Positions 35,314-42,974 are shown, counted from the stretch's first letter. The stretch is 64,000 bases of DNA from Clostridium aquiflavi (GCF_031344075.1 NZ_JAVJAN010000008.1:1-64000), one strand, 5' to 3'. Notes: generated by a model not told the origin, from the sequence alone. Numbers and translations are program-made.

Positions 35314-35903
35314 TTATCTTTTTCTCTTCATCCTATTTGCTTCTTTCTTTTCCTTTTCTACATGTAAATCTATTGAAGCATATATAAACGCCTTTTCTTG
35401 TCTAGATAAATTCATTAATTCATGAGGTAGTATTTTTAATTTATGGAGGGCATAGTGAGCATATGATGCTTCACCATCTCCCTCCTTAATTAGTTTTTTG
35501 CTTCTTCAATTAAATCATTAACGCTTTTATCATAGCCATTAACTTCTCCTACTATTGATGACCAATCTGAAAATTCTCCATCTCTCATCTTAGATTTCAT
35601 TGCACTTAGTAGCTCTTCAGCACCAAGAACTCCCCATGAAGCTTGTAGTTCTGAATTTTTTAAGTCAGGACAAATTGTAGTTTCAATTATTAAATCAGAT
35701 ACATATTTATCTTGATCTGTTTCCATTATTCTTTGACCTTTTATTAATTTAGTTTTTCTATTTTTCTTTCTTATTCTATCCCCCATTTCAGCAGAAATAG
35801 GTCTAAATTTCATAAGCTTTTTCTTACCACCTATTGTTACTTCTCTTTCAATTTCTTGTGTATCCTCAAAACTATCCATTAAAAAATCTTCAAAATTATT
35901 CAT
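35314..35903 (-). CDS. Tail assembly chaperone with programmed -1 frameshift (XkdN-like)
   Basis: The zero-frame product (35490-35903, 137 residues) is the XkdN-like chaperone, with KKLMKFRPISAEMGDRIRKK. It ends GCA AAA AAC TAA. The last codons form the canonical slippery heptamer A AAA AAC. A -1 slip avoids the stop and opens 59 more residues to a TAA at 35314, with the sequence HKLKILPHELMNLSRQEKAF common to the second part of such chaperones. The -1 reading frame has no start of its own near its beginning. Start ATG 35903 follows AAGGAG. The two forms are analogous to gpG and gpGT of lambda and act in tape measure folding and tail assembly. Confidence 0.85.
35493..35499 (-). other. Slippery heptamer A AAA AAC for -1 ribosomal frameshift
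   Basis: The minus strand reads A AAA AAC in zero-frame phase, directly before TAA. Downstream AAGGAGGGAG follows, which might pause ribosomes. After the slip the frame stays open for 59 codons to 35314. Confidence 0.8.
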
Positions 35904-35967
35904 TATTCCATACTCCTTCACTAATCGTTTTTGTTTTTACACTAATATTTAATACTCAAAGCATAAA

Positions 35968-36243
35968 TAAGACTCTGTTTTAGCATACGTTGATATATTC
36001 ATAAGTAAAGTTGGACTGAGTAATTGAACTTAGGAATACTAAAAATGAGTATAGTCCCATTTTAGCTTGCTCCCAATATAAAATTGTGACTTAAAAGAGG
36101 AAACTCGATTCCTATTAAGTCACTGAGTAAGTTCGAGGCGTAAAATATAAAATTTTTACTCTCACTTAACTATTCTCAAAGTCCAATTACAATGCCACTT
36201 TACCCATTGAATATATCAACGTATTCTGCTAAAACAGAGTAGA
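35968..36243. repeat. MITE-like dispersed repeat, copy 7 (longest complete copy)
   Basis: This 276-bp element lies between the tube and chaperone genes of the tail operon. Its inverted ends are about 45 bp: GACTCTGTTTTAGCA then TACGTTGATATATTCA on the left, matched on the right with a three-base indel. Inside it lies the hairpin ATGAGTATAGTCCCATTTTAGC shared with copies 1 and 2 in opposite orientation, and a second hairpin (GGAAACTCGATTCC, about 36100-36113). No transposase ORF is present. It abuts the tube gene stop. Confidence 0.8.
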
Positions 36244-36252
36244 TTTATAATA

Positions 36253-36720
36253 TTAACCAATTACTGGTTTTCCGAATTTATCTAATAAATCAACATCTTC
36301 ATAAGTAAATGCCATTTCTTCTTCTAAAACTTCACTTTCTACATCAAACATAGCCATGCTTACTTTATCAAAGTTACATTTTTTTAATACAATTGTTTGC
36401 TTTCCAACTGTAGAAGTTGCATCTTCATTAGTGACTGTCATATCGAAATAAACATCTTTTCCTGTTTTAATATACTTTATCATCATTTCTCTAAATAAAG
36501 ATGTTACATAATAAATTGTAAGTGTTCCTGTTCCTTTCCAGCCTGTAGCTTTATTTTGTTCAACTCTACTGCCTAAAGTTTTACCTGTTGTTTTAGTTTT
36601 TTCTGCATCTGATTCTAACTTTTTAGCATAAAATAATTCCTCATTTCTACCATTTACAGTTATGAACCCCTTTGCTTCTGTTCCACTTAAAGTATCACTA
36701 AAATTTAAAAAATTACTCAT
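36253..36720 (-). CDS. Tail tube protein (XkdM-like)
   Basis: This 155-residue major tail tube protein of the XkdM/YqbM family includes LSGTEAKGFITVNGRNEELFYAKKLE and GTLTIYYVTSLFREMMIKYI. It builds the inner tube within the sheath. It lies 18 bases after the sheath gene. A dispersed repeat now separates it from the chaperone gene. Confidence 0.92.
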   Translation of the reverse strand: MSNFLNFSDTLSGTEAKGFITVNGRNEELFYAKKLESDAEKTKTTGKTLGSRVEQNKATGWKGTGTLTIYYVTSLFREMMIKYIKTGKDVYFDMTVTNEDATSTVGKQTIVLKKCNFDKVSMAMFDVESEVLEEEMAFTYEDVDLLDKFGKPVIG

Positions 36721-36738
36721 TTAATATTCCTCCAATCA

Positions 36739-38049
36739 TTATATAAATACAGTCATATATATTTTTTCCATACTATCTACTGGTTGCGCATTAACATTTA
36801 CAACAATAGAATCATTAGAATTTCCTTTAAGTACCTCAATATCATCTACAACTACATTTTCTAATGCTCCTTGTCCTTGTAATGTTTCTAAAATATTTAA
36901 TATATCTTTCTTAAATAAGTTTCTTCCATCCTCATTGTTGCTTACTTTGCCAATATAAGATTCTTCCCACTTATATTTAATCTTGTCATTTATTCCATCT
37001 AAAACTCTTATAACTCTGTTTTTTCTAAAGTCAGATTTTTTATCCTCTGTAAAAGTCTTTAATGTGTTAATATCTTGTTCAATTAAAACTTGTTGCTTAT
37101 TATTGATGAAGATTATTTCACCTTTTTTGATTATCTCTTTTATTTCGCTATCTGCATATCTAACATCAACATTGCTTGCACCTTCATATAAAGCATAAGT
37201 ATTAGAATCAGCATAACCTGAGCTTGCTGTTAACGCTGCTACATATGCTGTTGCTTGTACATTAGTTACATGTACATCATCTTTAAGATACACACCATTC
37301 TTTATAGATATAATCCCTTCATAGTCTGCTTCTGCAAAGTTTGGTAAAACAGCTTGAACTTTTCTTCCCTCACATTCTCTTAATCTTTTAATAAACTCTT
37401 TTACAACCAACTTAGTGTCTGACTCATCATACGGTATTGCTACAGTATTGAAATCAAATAATTCTAATTCTGCTAAAAAGTCTACATAATCCTTTCCTGT
37501 AATAGGTTTATCTTCTCCACCTTCTAGTTTTGCTCCAGCAGATAAAGTTAGTGCACCTGATCCTTTAAAGTCTACAAGTGCATTAGATACTAACTCATCA
37601 ATATTTTTTACAGTTTGTGTATCTAGTTTTGTATATTCTAGGAATGTGATTACATCAAATTTAGTTTCATCATTTACATTAGTTTGAATTTGAATTCTTA
37701 TATCATTTCCTTTACTTCCACTCCATTTTGATGTTACTGCTAATTCTCCTAGTTTCTTCGTTGCTTTAACACCTTCATTAAGTCTGTATAATAAAACTGT
37801 TTTTGCTTTCTTTAAGCCTTCTTTAAGCATTAGAAGGCTTTCTTCATTTAGTTCTATTCCTATTACTCCTAACAAATCTGTTTCATTATCTATTTTTACT
37901 ATTGTTTTTTCTGGTCCAAAAGGCAATACTAACGGTAAAGCCATTACCCCTCTTTCATTATTGCTACTATCATTATTCTTTTTACTTTTAAAATTAACAT
38001 AAGCTCCTGCTCTTATTTTATTTTGTTTTTCCCATGTTCCACCTGCCAT
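36739..38049 (-). CDS. Contractile tail sheath protein (XkdK-like)
   Basis: This 436-residue sheath protein shows a contractile (myovirus-type) tail. N-terminal RAGAYVNFKS is followed by GVMALPLVLPFGPE, typical of XkdK/YqbK sheaths. Conserved central KWSGSKGNDIRIQIQ and the C-terminal EKIYMTVFI are present. No gap or frameshift is visible. Its length is normal for this subgroup. It is the key evidence for an R-type rather than flexible particle. Confidence 0.93.
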   Translation of the reverse strand: MAGGTWEKQNKIRAGAYVNFKSKKNNDSSNNERGVMALPLVLPFGPEKTIVKIDNETDLLGVIGIELNEESLLMLKEGLKKAKTVLLYRLNEGVKATKKLGELAVTSKWSGSKGNDIRIQIQTNVNDETKFDVITFLEYTKLDTQTVKNIDELVSNALVDFKGSGALTLSAGAKLEGGEDKPITGKDYVDFLAELELFDFNTVAIPYDESDTKLVVKEFIKRLRECEGRKVQAVLPNFAEADYEGIISIKNGVYLKDDVHVTNVQATAYVAALTASSGYADSNTYALYEGASNVDVRYADSEIKEIIKKGEIIFINNKQQVLIEQDINTLKTFTEDKKSDFRKNRVIRVLDGINDKIKYKWEESYIGKVSNNEDGRNLFKKDILNILETLQGQGALENVVVDDIEVLKGNSNDSIVVNVNAQPVDSMEKIYMTVFI

Positions 38050-38208
38050 TTATTTGACCTCCATATTATAAAATTTGTTTATTACATCTCTTGCATCATT
38101 TATGCTATATTCTTCTTTTGTTAATAATGCATTTAAAATGTCCTTTTCATTTCTTGTAAAATGTTTAGATTGTACTAATTGCTCTTTTGAAAATTTACTT
38201 TCCAACAA
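38050..38208 (-). CDS. Small YqzN/YkzM-type phage protein
   Basis: This 52-residue ORF starts at TTG, with GGGGG before it, and overlaps the upstream gene by 14 bases. The sequence KFSKEQLVQSKHF, NEKDILNALLTKEEYS and INDARDVINKFYN matches the small YqzN/YkzM proteins encoded just before xkdK in PBSX and skin. Its stop overlaps the region directly next to the sheath ATG. Role unknown. The start could also be the next TTG (38205). Confidence 0.7.
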   Translation of the reverse strand: MLESKFSKEQLVQSKHFTRNEKDILNALLTKEEYSINDARDVINKFYNMEVK

Positions 38209-38611
38209 TATCTACCCCCATCTTTTGCATATTTACTTCTTCAATTGTTTTTAATATATTAAACTTTACTTGAAACTTAAAATGTAATATTCCATCTGAT
38301 ATTTCATGCTCTTTATTAGATACTCTGTACTTTTTATTATCAACCTCTATATATTCAAGTGTTTTATATAAAGTATCAGCCATATTAAAATAATCTAAAT
38401 TAATACTTTCTTTATTACTTAAATAATTTACATCAAAATATATAACTTCTTTATATCGTCTATTTAATTCTTTTACTTGTTTTGAAGATAATACTTGCAC
38501 AAAAAAACAAGGCTTCGTAAAACCTTGCTCCATAGCATCATCATATATATTTATCTCATGAAAATTTTGAGATAACATTTTATTAATTTCAAGCTTTAAT
38601 TTACTTATCAT
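38195..38611 (-). CDS. Tail terminator-like protein (YqbJ/XkdJ position, DUF6838)
   Basis: This 138-residue protein is the first gene of the tail operon. The pattern YDDAMEQGFTKPCFFVQVL, FDVNYLSN and HFKFQVKFNILK matches the phage tail terminator family found just before the sheath gene in PBSX-like elements. It caps the tail tube. In a phage the head-tail connector genes would come before it; here there is only the control region. Confidence 0.8.
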   Translation of the reverse strand: MISKLKLEINKMLSQNFHEINIYDDAMEQGFTKPCFFVQVLSSKQVKELNRRYKEVIYFDVNYLSNKESINLDYFNMADTLYKTLEYIEVDNKKYRVSNKEHEISDGILHFKFQVKFNILKTIEEVNMQKMGVDIVGK

Positions 38612-38710
38612 TCAAATTATCACCTCCCTTCAAGGCTGATTCGTTTTAATAATATAAGATTTTTAAATTTATATATATTTTTAGGTACCTAAAATCATAT
38701 GTCTTTTTTT

Positions 38711-38782
38711 ACTTTTCCACAATATCATTATCTCATGGTTATTATTTCATTAAAATAACATCTTTTTTTCATCTATTTTTCA
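38711..38782 (-). repeat. 72-bp direct repeat, promoter-proximal copy
   Basis: This copy matches 38896-38967 at 66 of 72 positions. It includes CTTTTCCACAAT, the small inverted repeat TTATTTCATTAAAATAA, and CATCTTTTTTTCAT. It lies 100 bases upstream of the first tail gene. The conservation suggests a control element, possibly a late promoter read by the sigma-like activator at 38975. Confidence 0.65.
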
Positions 38783-38822
38783 AAACGATATTTCATGTGT
38801 ACAATTTAGCTTTGTTATAATT

Positions 38823-38854
38823 AAAAGCACCTATATTTTCATACAAGTGCTTTT
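38823..38854 (-). terminator. Hairpin between the two 72-bp repeats
   Basis: The stem AAAAGCAC/GTGCTTTT has a 16-base loop, with TTTT on the minus strand. It may stop read-through from the activator gene so that the operon depends on the promoter-proximal repeat. Confidence 0.5.
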
Positions 38855-38895
38855 CCCATATAACTATATTTAAATTGTTGTTTTTGTGTTTTCTT

Positions 38896-38967
38896 ACTTT
38901 TCCACAATACCATTATCTCACGTTTATTATTTCATTAAAATAGCATCTTTTTTTCATGTATTTGTCA
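38896..38967 (-). repeat. 72-bp direct repeat, activator-proximal copy
   Basis: This is the second copy, 185 bases from the first, starting seven bases after the activator stop codon. The rest of the 363-base gap between 38612 and 38974 holds only the hairpin and AT-rich sequence. No ORF is present in it. Confidence 0.65.
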
Positions 38968-38974
38968 TTGTATT

Positions 38975-39484
38975 TTAACATACCTTCATTCCTTCTACTC
39001 CAAATAAATATATTCCTAACTCTTCTAACATCTCTTTAACCCATCTTCTAACTGTAATAACACCACAATTAAGCTCTTCTGCAACTTCTTCATATGTCTT
39101 TTCATCTATAAATAGTTTTTCTAATGCCAAATATTTCTCTACAACACCCTTTTTTCTTTGCTCTTTTTTTAATACCTCTAATGAAGAATCTATATGCGAT
39201 ATCATTATTAATGTTTTCACTTTACTTTGTTTTATACTTAATATATATAATTCATCATATTCTTCTTTTTCTAATTCAATCTTATCAGTATTTGTTATAT
39301 CATTTATATCACTTATTGAATAAATAATATGAGATTTTAAATCATTATAATGTTTCATTAATAATTTGGTATTATGAAAAACTTTTTTCTTATCTAAATC
39401 TTTTTGTTCCTTGTCATATTCTTTTATTGCTGTTTTAACTGCCATTTCTATAATTCCTTCTATATTCATTTCTTGTAATTCCAT
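38975..39484 (-). CDS. Phage-type sigma-region-4/ArpU-like late activator
   Basis: This 169-residue protein has a charged helical N-terminal half (AIKEYDKEQKDLDKKK, then NTKLLMKHYNDLK) and a C-terminal sigma-region-4-like helix-turn-helix (about 125-160, EKLFIDEKTYEEVAEELNCGVITVRRWVKEML). Proteins of this build control late genes in clostridial phages and have analogues in PBSX Xpf and UviA of C. perfringens bacteriocin plasmids. It lies directly upstream of the two 72-bp blocks and the tail operon on the same strand and so is the probable activator. Exact family is uncertain. Confidence 0.72.
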   Translation of the reverse strand: MELQEMNIEGIIEMAVKTAIKEYDKEQKDLDKKKVFHNTKLLMKHYNDLKSHIIYSISDINDITNTDKIELEKEEYDELYILSIKQSKVKTLIMISHIDSSLEVLKKEQRKKGVVEKYLALEKLFIDEKTYEEVAEELNCGVITVRRWVKEMLEELGIYLFGVEGMKVC

Positions 39485-39565
39485 AATTGTTTACTCCCCC
39501 TCAATAAAATTTAAACTTTGTTTTAAAACACATCAAAACTCTAATTAATCTATAAATACATCTTA

Positions 39566-39717
39566 TATCCGGTTTCCCGTTTATGCAAATCTAATTTGTT
39601 ACGTTTTTCCGGTATTTTAGTTTAATTTTTATGCATTTTCTCTCATTTATTCAGTTTTCTGTATACAATTGTTTACTTTTTCCATATTAAGTGATATTAT
39701 ATTTCTGTAAACCGGAA
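39566..39717. promoter_or_regulatory. Divergent control region with three TCCGGT boxes
   Basis: The gap between activator and repressor genes holds TCCGGTTT (39568), TCCGGTAT (39608) and, inverted, AAACCGGA (39708). CCGG is rare in this AT-rich DNA. A plus-strand promoter, TTTACT (39672-39677), 17 bases, TATTAT (39695-39700), lies just before the third box. These fit operator sites for the XRE-type repressor. Confidence 0.55.
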
Positions 39718-39739
39718 TAAATATAAAGGGGTGATTTCT

Positions 39740-40105
39740 ATGAGCTATATAGGTAACTTTTTAAAAAATAAAAGATTTGAAAAAAAATTTACATTAAAAG
39801 ACCTATCAGATTTGAGTGGTGTTGGACCAAGTACAATTTCAGATATAGAAACTGGTAAGGCCTTAAATCCTCGAATGATAACACTTCAAAAACTAGCTTC
39901 TTCTCTTGATATATCCGTAAATGATTTTTTTGAAGAAACAAAAATTGATATTATAGATGAAAATTCAATAAAAAATGTAGATATTGAAAAACAAAAACAA
40001 ATTGATACAGTTGCAGCACATTTAGAAGATAAACATTTAACTCCAAAAAAAGTCAAATTACTAAAAGATTACATAGATGCTTTATTTGATGATGAAAATT
40101 GGTAA
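39740..40105 (+). CDS. XRE-family repressor of the tail cluster
   Basis: This 121-residue protein has an N-terminal HTH_3 domain (residues about 3-60, KKFTLKDLSDLSGVGPSTISDIETGKALNP) and a C-terminal helical tail (KHLTPKKVKLLKDYIDALF). The start ATG 39740 follows AAGGGG; an upstream in-frame GTG lies inside that site. It is divergent from the activator gene and adjacent to an ImmA-like gene, the arrangement of repressor and antirepressor protease in Gram-positive phages. It probably keeps the tail operon silent. Confidence 0.85.
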   Translation: MSYIGNFLKNKRFEKKFTLKDLSDLSGVGPSTISDIETGKALNPRMITLQKLASSLDISVNDFFEETKIDIIDENSIKNVDIEKQKQIDTVAAHLEDKHLTPKKVKLLKDYIDALFDDENW

Positions 40106-40110
40106 CTTAC

Positions 40111-40584
40111 ATGAGTAATTTAATGACATATGAAGATTTGCTTATATATGCTCAAAATAAGGGGTTAAATATTAAAGAAAAAAAATTAAAATTTAATTTT
40201 AAGGGATTATATAAGAATAGCCGAATACTTATTAATTCTGATATTGACACAGATATCGAACGTAAATGTATTCTAATTGAAGAGATAGGACATCATGAAA
40301 CATCCTTTGGAAATATAATTGACTATAATAATCTTAACAGTAAAAAACAAGAATTGAGAGCTCGGAGATGGGCAAATGAAAAACTTATTGAAATAAAAGA
40401 TCTAATTTGTGCTTATAATTATGGTGTGAAAAATAAATATGAATTAGCTGATTTTTTTGGGGTAACTGAAGAATTCTTAAATGATACCATTATTAACTAC
40501 AGAAAAAAATATGGTATTTGCTATAAGATAGACTCTTATTTAATATATTTTGAACCAAACTTAGGAATATTGAAATTAGTTTAA
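40111..40584 (+). CDS. ImmA/IrrE-family metallopeptidase-like protein
   Basis: This 157-residue protein has the ImmA-type layout: a helical metal-site segment CILIEEIGHHETSFG (about 55-70), then NSKKQELRARRWANE (a conserved acidic/arginine block), and the C-terminal NKYELADFFGVTEEFL. The motif reads EEIGHH, so the first His of HExxH is Glu, a variant seen in many prophage members. In related elements this protein cleaves the repressor encoded with it upon DNA damage. The gene follows the repressor by five bases. I chose ATG 40111; a TTG 12 bases earlier is possible. Confidence 0.78.
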   Translation: MSNLMTYEDLLIYAQNKGLNIKEKKLKFNFKGLYKNSRILINSDIDTDIERKCILIEEIGHHETSFGNIIDYNNLNSKKQELRARRWANEKLIEIKDLICAYNYGVKNKYELADFFGVTEEFLNDTIINYRKKYGICYKIDSYLIYFEPNLGILKLV

Positions 40585-40588
40585 ATAA

Positions 40589-40620
40589 AAAGAACACTAG
40601 ACGTTAACCTAGTGTTCTTT
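40589..40620. terminator. Bidirectional terminator between tail cluster and rnpB
   Basis: A perfect 12-bp stem AAAGAACACTAG/CTAGTGTTCTTT with an eight-base loop has a T-run on the plus strand and an A-run on the other side. It can end both the repressor-ImmA transcript and rnpB. Confidence 0.8.
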
Positions 40621-40627
40621 ATATTTG

Positions 40628-40975
40628 TACGAGACAAGCCGTAAGCGGGGTTCTGTATTAAGCAATCATCTATCTAGGCTCATTGTTGCCAATGAGCTCA
40701 AGCGACGCACCCGGAGGCGGGACGGGCAATCCCTTAATGCCTCTCTATTCGGTCTTGCTCCAAGTGGGGTTTACATAGCCGTGATGTCACCATCACGCTG
40801 GTGAGCTCTTACCTCGCCTTTCCACCCTTACCTAAGTAAACTTAGGCGGTATATCTCTGTTGCACTATCCTTCAAGTCGCCTTGACTGGACGTTATCCAG
40901 CACCCTGCCCTATGGAGCCCCGACTTTCCTCTCCTGGGTCAAGCCCAGCAGCGATTGCACGTTTTGCTCGCAAGA
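40628..40975 (-). ncRNA. rnpB: RNase P RNA, type A
   Basis: The minus strand carries the conserved RNase P core: GAGGAAAGTC (CR-I), CCATAGGGCAGGGTGC, ACAGAGA, GGGTGGAAAGG, GGTAAACCCC-like TGTAAACCCC, and the 3' part TAGATAGATGATTGC and ACAGAACCCCGCTTACGG. The P1 stem can be formed by GCGAG near the 5' end and CTCGT at the 3' end. The layout is ancestral type A rather than Bacillus type B. It processes tRNA 5' ends. GC content is far above surroundings, as normal for structured RNA. Ends are accurate to several bases. Confidence 0.95.
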
Positions 40976-41073
40976 TTTATATTATCACACATCTTATAAT
41001 TTTACAAATAAAAATTTAATAATTTTTTTGGTAATTATTAAGCTAAGTGATAAAGTTACTAAATATTGTTATT

Positions 41074-41310
41074 TCACACCAAAATAAATAATAATATTAA
41101 TAAAGTTATTATTAATACACCATAAATATTAACCCCACATAAAAGTAGTGATGCAAGTATCATTGCTCCTACTACAGCTTTAGGACAAAAGTACCAAGGA
41201 CAAGGACCTTGAAAGAATGGAAACCACCCACCTCTTCTTCTACCACCCCTAAAACATCTCCTCATATTTTTGCACATATGTTTAAAACTTTTATTATTGT
41301 CATCTCCCAT
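41074..41310 (-). CDS. Small membrane protein of unknown function
   Basis: This 78-residue protein has a basic, Cys-containing N-terminal half (residues 10-45, with FRGGRRRGGWFPFFQGPCPWYFCP) and a long hydrophobic C-terminal stretch (about 48-78) making one or two membrane helices. The start ATG 41310 is preceded by AGGTGTG; the GTG three codons before lies in that site. It stands between rnpB and the Nif3-like gene. I do not recognise the family. Confidence 0.7.
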   Translation of the reverse strand: MGDDNNKSFKHMCKNMRRCFRGGRRRGGWFPFFQGPCPWYFCPKAVVGAMILASLLLCGVNIYGVLIITLLILLFILV

Positions 41311-41367
41311 AATACACACCTATAAATTGCTCTCACAATTAATATATGCAGATATTACTTAATTTAG

Positions 41368-42159
41368 TTAAATAAAATCATATGGATCTTCACATTTTTC
41401 TGAAACTATAAACTTTATTTCTTTAAATTTATTCTTTAAGAATTCTAAACTTTTTATAAATGCTAACCATTCAGTTGAAAAATGTCCCGCATCTATTATA
41501 TTGATCCCATATTCTTTAAAATCAGAAGCAAAATGATAAGTTGTATCACCAGTTATTATGCAATTTACTCCAAGTTCTTTACACATATAGAAAAAATCTT
41601 GACCACTACCATTAATTATTGCTAATTTATTTATATGATTATCACCTTTTACAACTCTCATATTTTTAATATTTAGTTTTTCTTTAAGATTACTTACTAT
41701 TTCTTCAATATTAATATTTTTTTCTAGTTCTACAATTCTGCCTAGTCCACATTCTTCAAATCCTTTAATATTAGAACTTTCAATTATTTTACTATATTTC
41801 AAATCTAATAATTCAAGTAATGCATCATTAATTCCATCCTTAGCAGAATCTAAATTAGTATGACATGAATATAAACTTATATCATTTTTTATTAAATCTA
41901 TAACTTTATCACCTAATAAATCTCCATTTATTATACTTTTAGGCTTTTTAAATATTAGAGGATGATGAGTTATTATTAAGTCAACTTTATTATCAATAGC
42001 TTCTTTTATAACTTTTTTAGTACAGTCTAAAGCTAATAAAACTGTTTTTACTTCTTTATTTTCATCTCCAACCATTAATCCAACATTATCAAAATCCTCT
42101 TTTAAAAATTTAGGAGCTTTTTCCTCAATGATATTTGCAATATCTTTTACTAAAACCAT
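41368..42159 (-). CDS. Nif3-like dinuclear metal centre protein (YqfO-type)
   Basis: This 263-residue protein of the Nif3/DUF34 family has the metal-ligand motifs LIITHHPLIF (about residues 60-70), the DAGHFSTEW segment near the C-terminus and SCHTNLDSAKDG. The active-site metals are bound by these His, Asp and Glu residues; biological role is still unclear (possibly GTP cyclohydrolase-like). ATG 42159 follows GGAGGG. It overlaps no neighbour and forms the common trmK-yqfO pair found with rpoD in Firmicutes. Confidence 0.92.
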   Translation of the reverse strand: MVLVKDIANIIEEKAPKFLKEDFDNVGLMVGDENKEVKTVLLALDCTKKVIKEAIDNKVDLIITHHPLIFKKPKSIINGDLLGDKVIDLIKNDISLYSCHTNLDSAKDGINDALLELLDLKYSKIIESSNIKGFEECGLGRIVELEKNINIEEIVSNLKEKLNIKNMRVVKGDNHINKLAIINGSGQDFFYMCKELGVNCIITGDTTYHFASDFKEYGINIIDAGHFSTEWLAFIKSLEFLKNKFKEIKFIVSEKCEDPYDFI

Positions 42160-42222
42160 ATAAATCCCTCCATTGTATTTTTTGATGTATTTTAAAACAT
42201 GGTTGTATTTTTTCAATAGCTA

Positions 42223-42909
42223 TTATTTTATAAAATTTTCTAGAATTTTTATTTTATTATGTAGTTCTTCTTTTCTTAATTTAGCAGATTCAGTTTCTTC
42301 TTTTATGAAGCATAAAATTTTATTATATTTTTCAACTTTATTCTTTATATATTCTTTTATTAACTTATTATTGTTTTTTAACATTATTGGACTTATTTCA
42401 TAAAATATAGGATCTAATTTGGTGTTTTCTCCCATTTTATATTTCACCTTAAATAATTCATAAAATTGACCTTCATCAAAACATAAGTCTTCATTTAAAA
42501 TTTCATAATTGCTATTATATAAGTATTCTCTTAATACTTCTGGATTTTGAGCTGGTTGAAGAATTAAATAATCTAATTTTTTAACTTTATTAATATCTTC
42601 TTCTAATATATCTCTTATTAGATTTCCACCCATTCCAGCTATTATCACACCTTGTACTTCATTCTTCTTTAAAGGTGAAAGACCTCCCCCTAAACGTAAA
42701 TCTATTTTATCTATAACTCCATCTAATGAAGCATTAATCTTTGCTTTTTGAAGTGGATCTTTATTTATATCACTTGCAATTACTTTTTCTACCATTTTAT
42801 TTTTTACTAAGTAAATTGGTATATATCCATGATCAGTTCCTACGTCCATTACAGCATCACATTTATCAACATATTCTAATATCCAATTTAATCTTTTGCT
42901 TAAATCCAT
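42223..42909 (-). CDS. trmK: tRNA (adenine22-N1)-methyltransferase
   Basis: This 228-residue class I methyltransferase of the TrmK/YqfN family makes m1A22 in tRNA. It starts DLSKRLNWILEYV, carries MDVGTDHGYIPIYL (SAM binding), GGGLSPLK and VIIAGMGGNLIRDIL, then LILQPAQNPEVLREYL, all diagnostic. The C-terminus is a long coiled-coil helix. The neighbouring Nif3-like gene follows by 63 bases. Confidence 0.94.
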   Translation of the reverse strand: MDLSKRLNWILEYVDKCDAVMDVGTDHGYIPIYLVKNKMVEKVIASDINKDPLQKAKINASLDGVIDKIDLRLGGGLSPLKKNEVQGVIIAGMGGNLIRDILEEDINKVKKLDYLILQPAQNPEVLREYLYNSNYEILNEDLCFDEGQFYELFKVKYKMGENTKLDPIFYEISPIMLKNNNKLIKEYIKNKVEKYNKILCFIKEETESAKLRKEELHNKIKILENFIK

Positions 42910-42974
42910 AATTTATCTCCTCTTCTATTTATCATTATTTAAATTTCAAAAAATTCTATAATTTCTTATACTAT

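Noticed and set aside
35314..35489. Separate small gene after the chaperone
   Set aside because: The frame has no suitable start codon at its beginning and is entered by the -1 slip site at 35493-35499.
38711..38967. CRISPR-like repeats
   Set aside because: There are only two copies of 72 bp with a 113-bp gap, no regular spacers and no cas genes.
22523..40584. Complete functional prophage
   Set aside because: No terminase, portal, capsid, integrase or replication genes are present and the cluster is bounded by rnpB on one side and a non-phage gene on the other.
39740..40584. XRE plus ImmA-like pair as a toxin-antitoxin system
   Set aside because: The position next to a late activator, divergent operator boxes and a tail operon fits a phage repressor and antirepressor much better.
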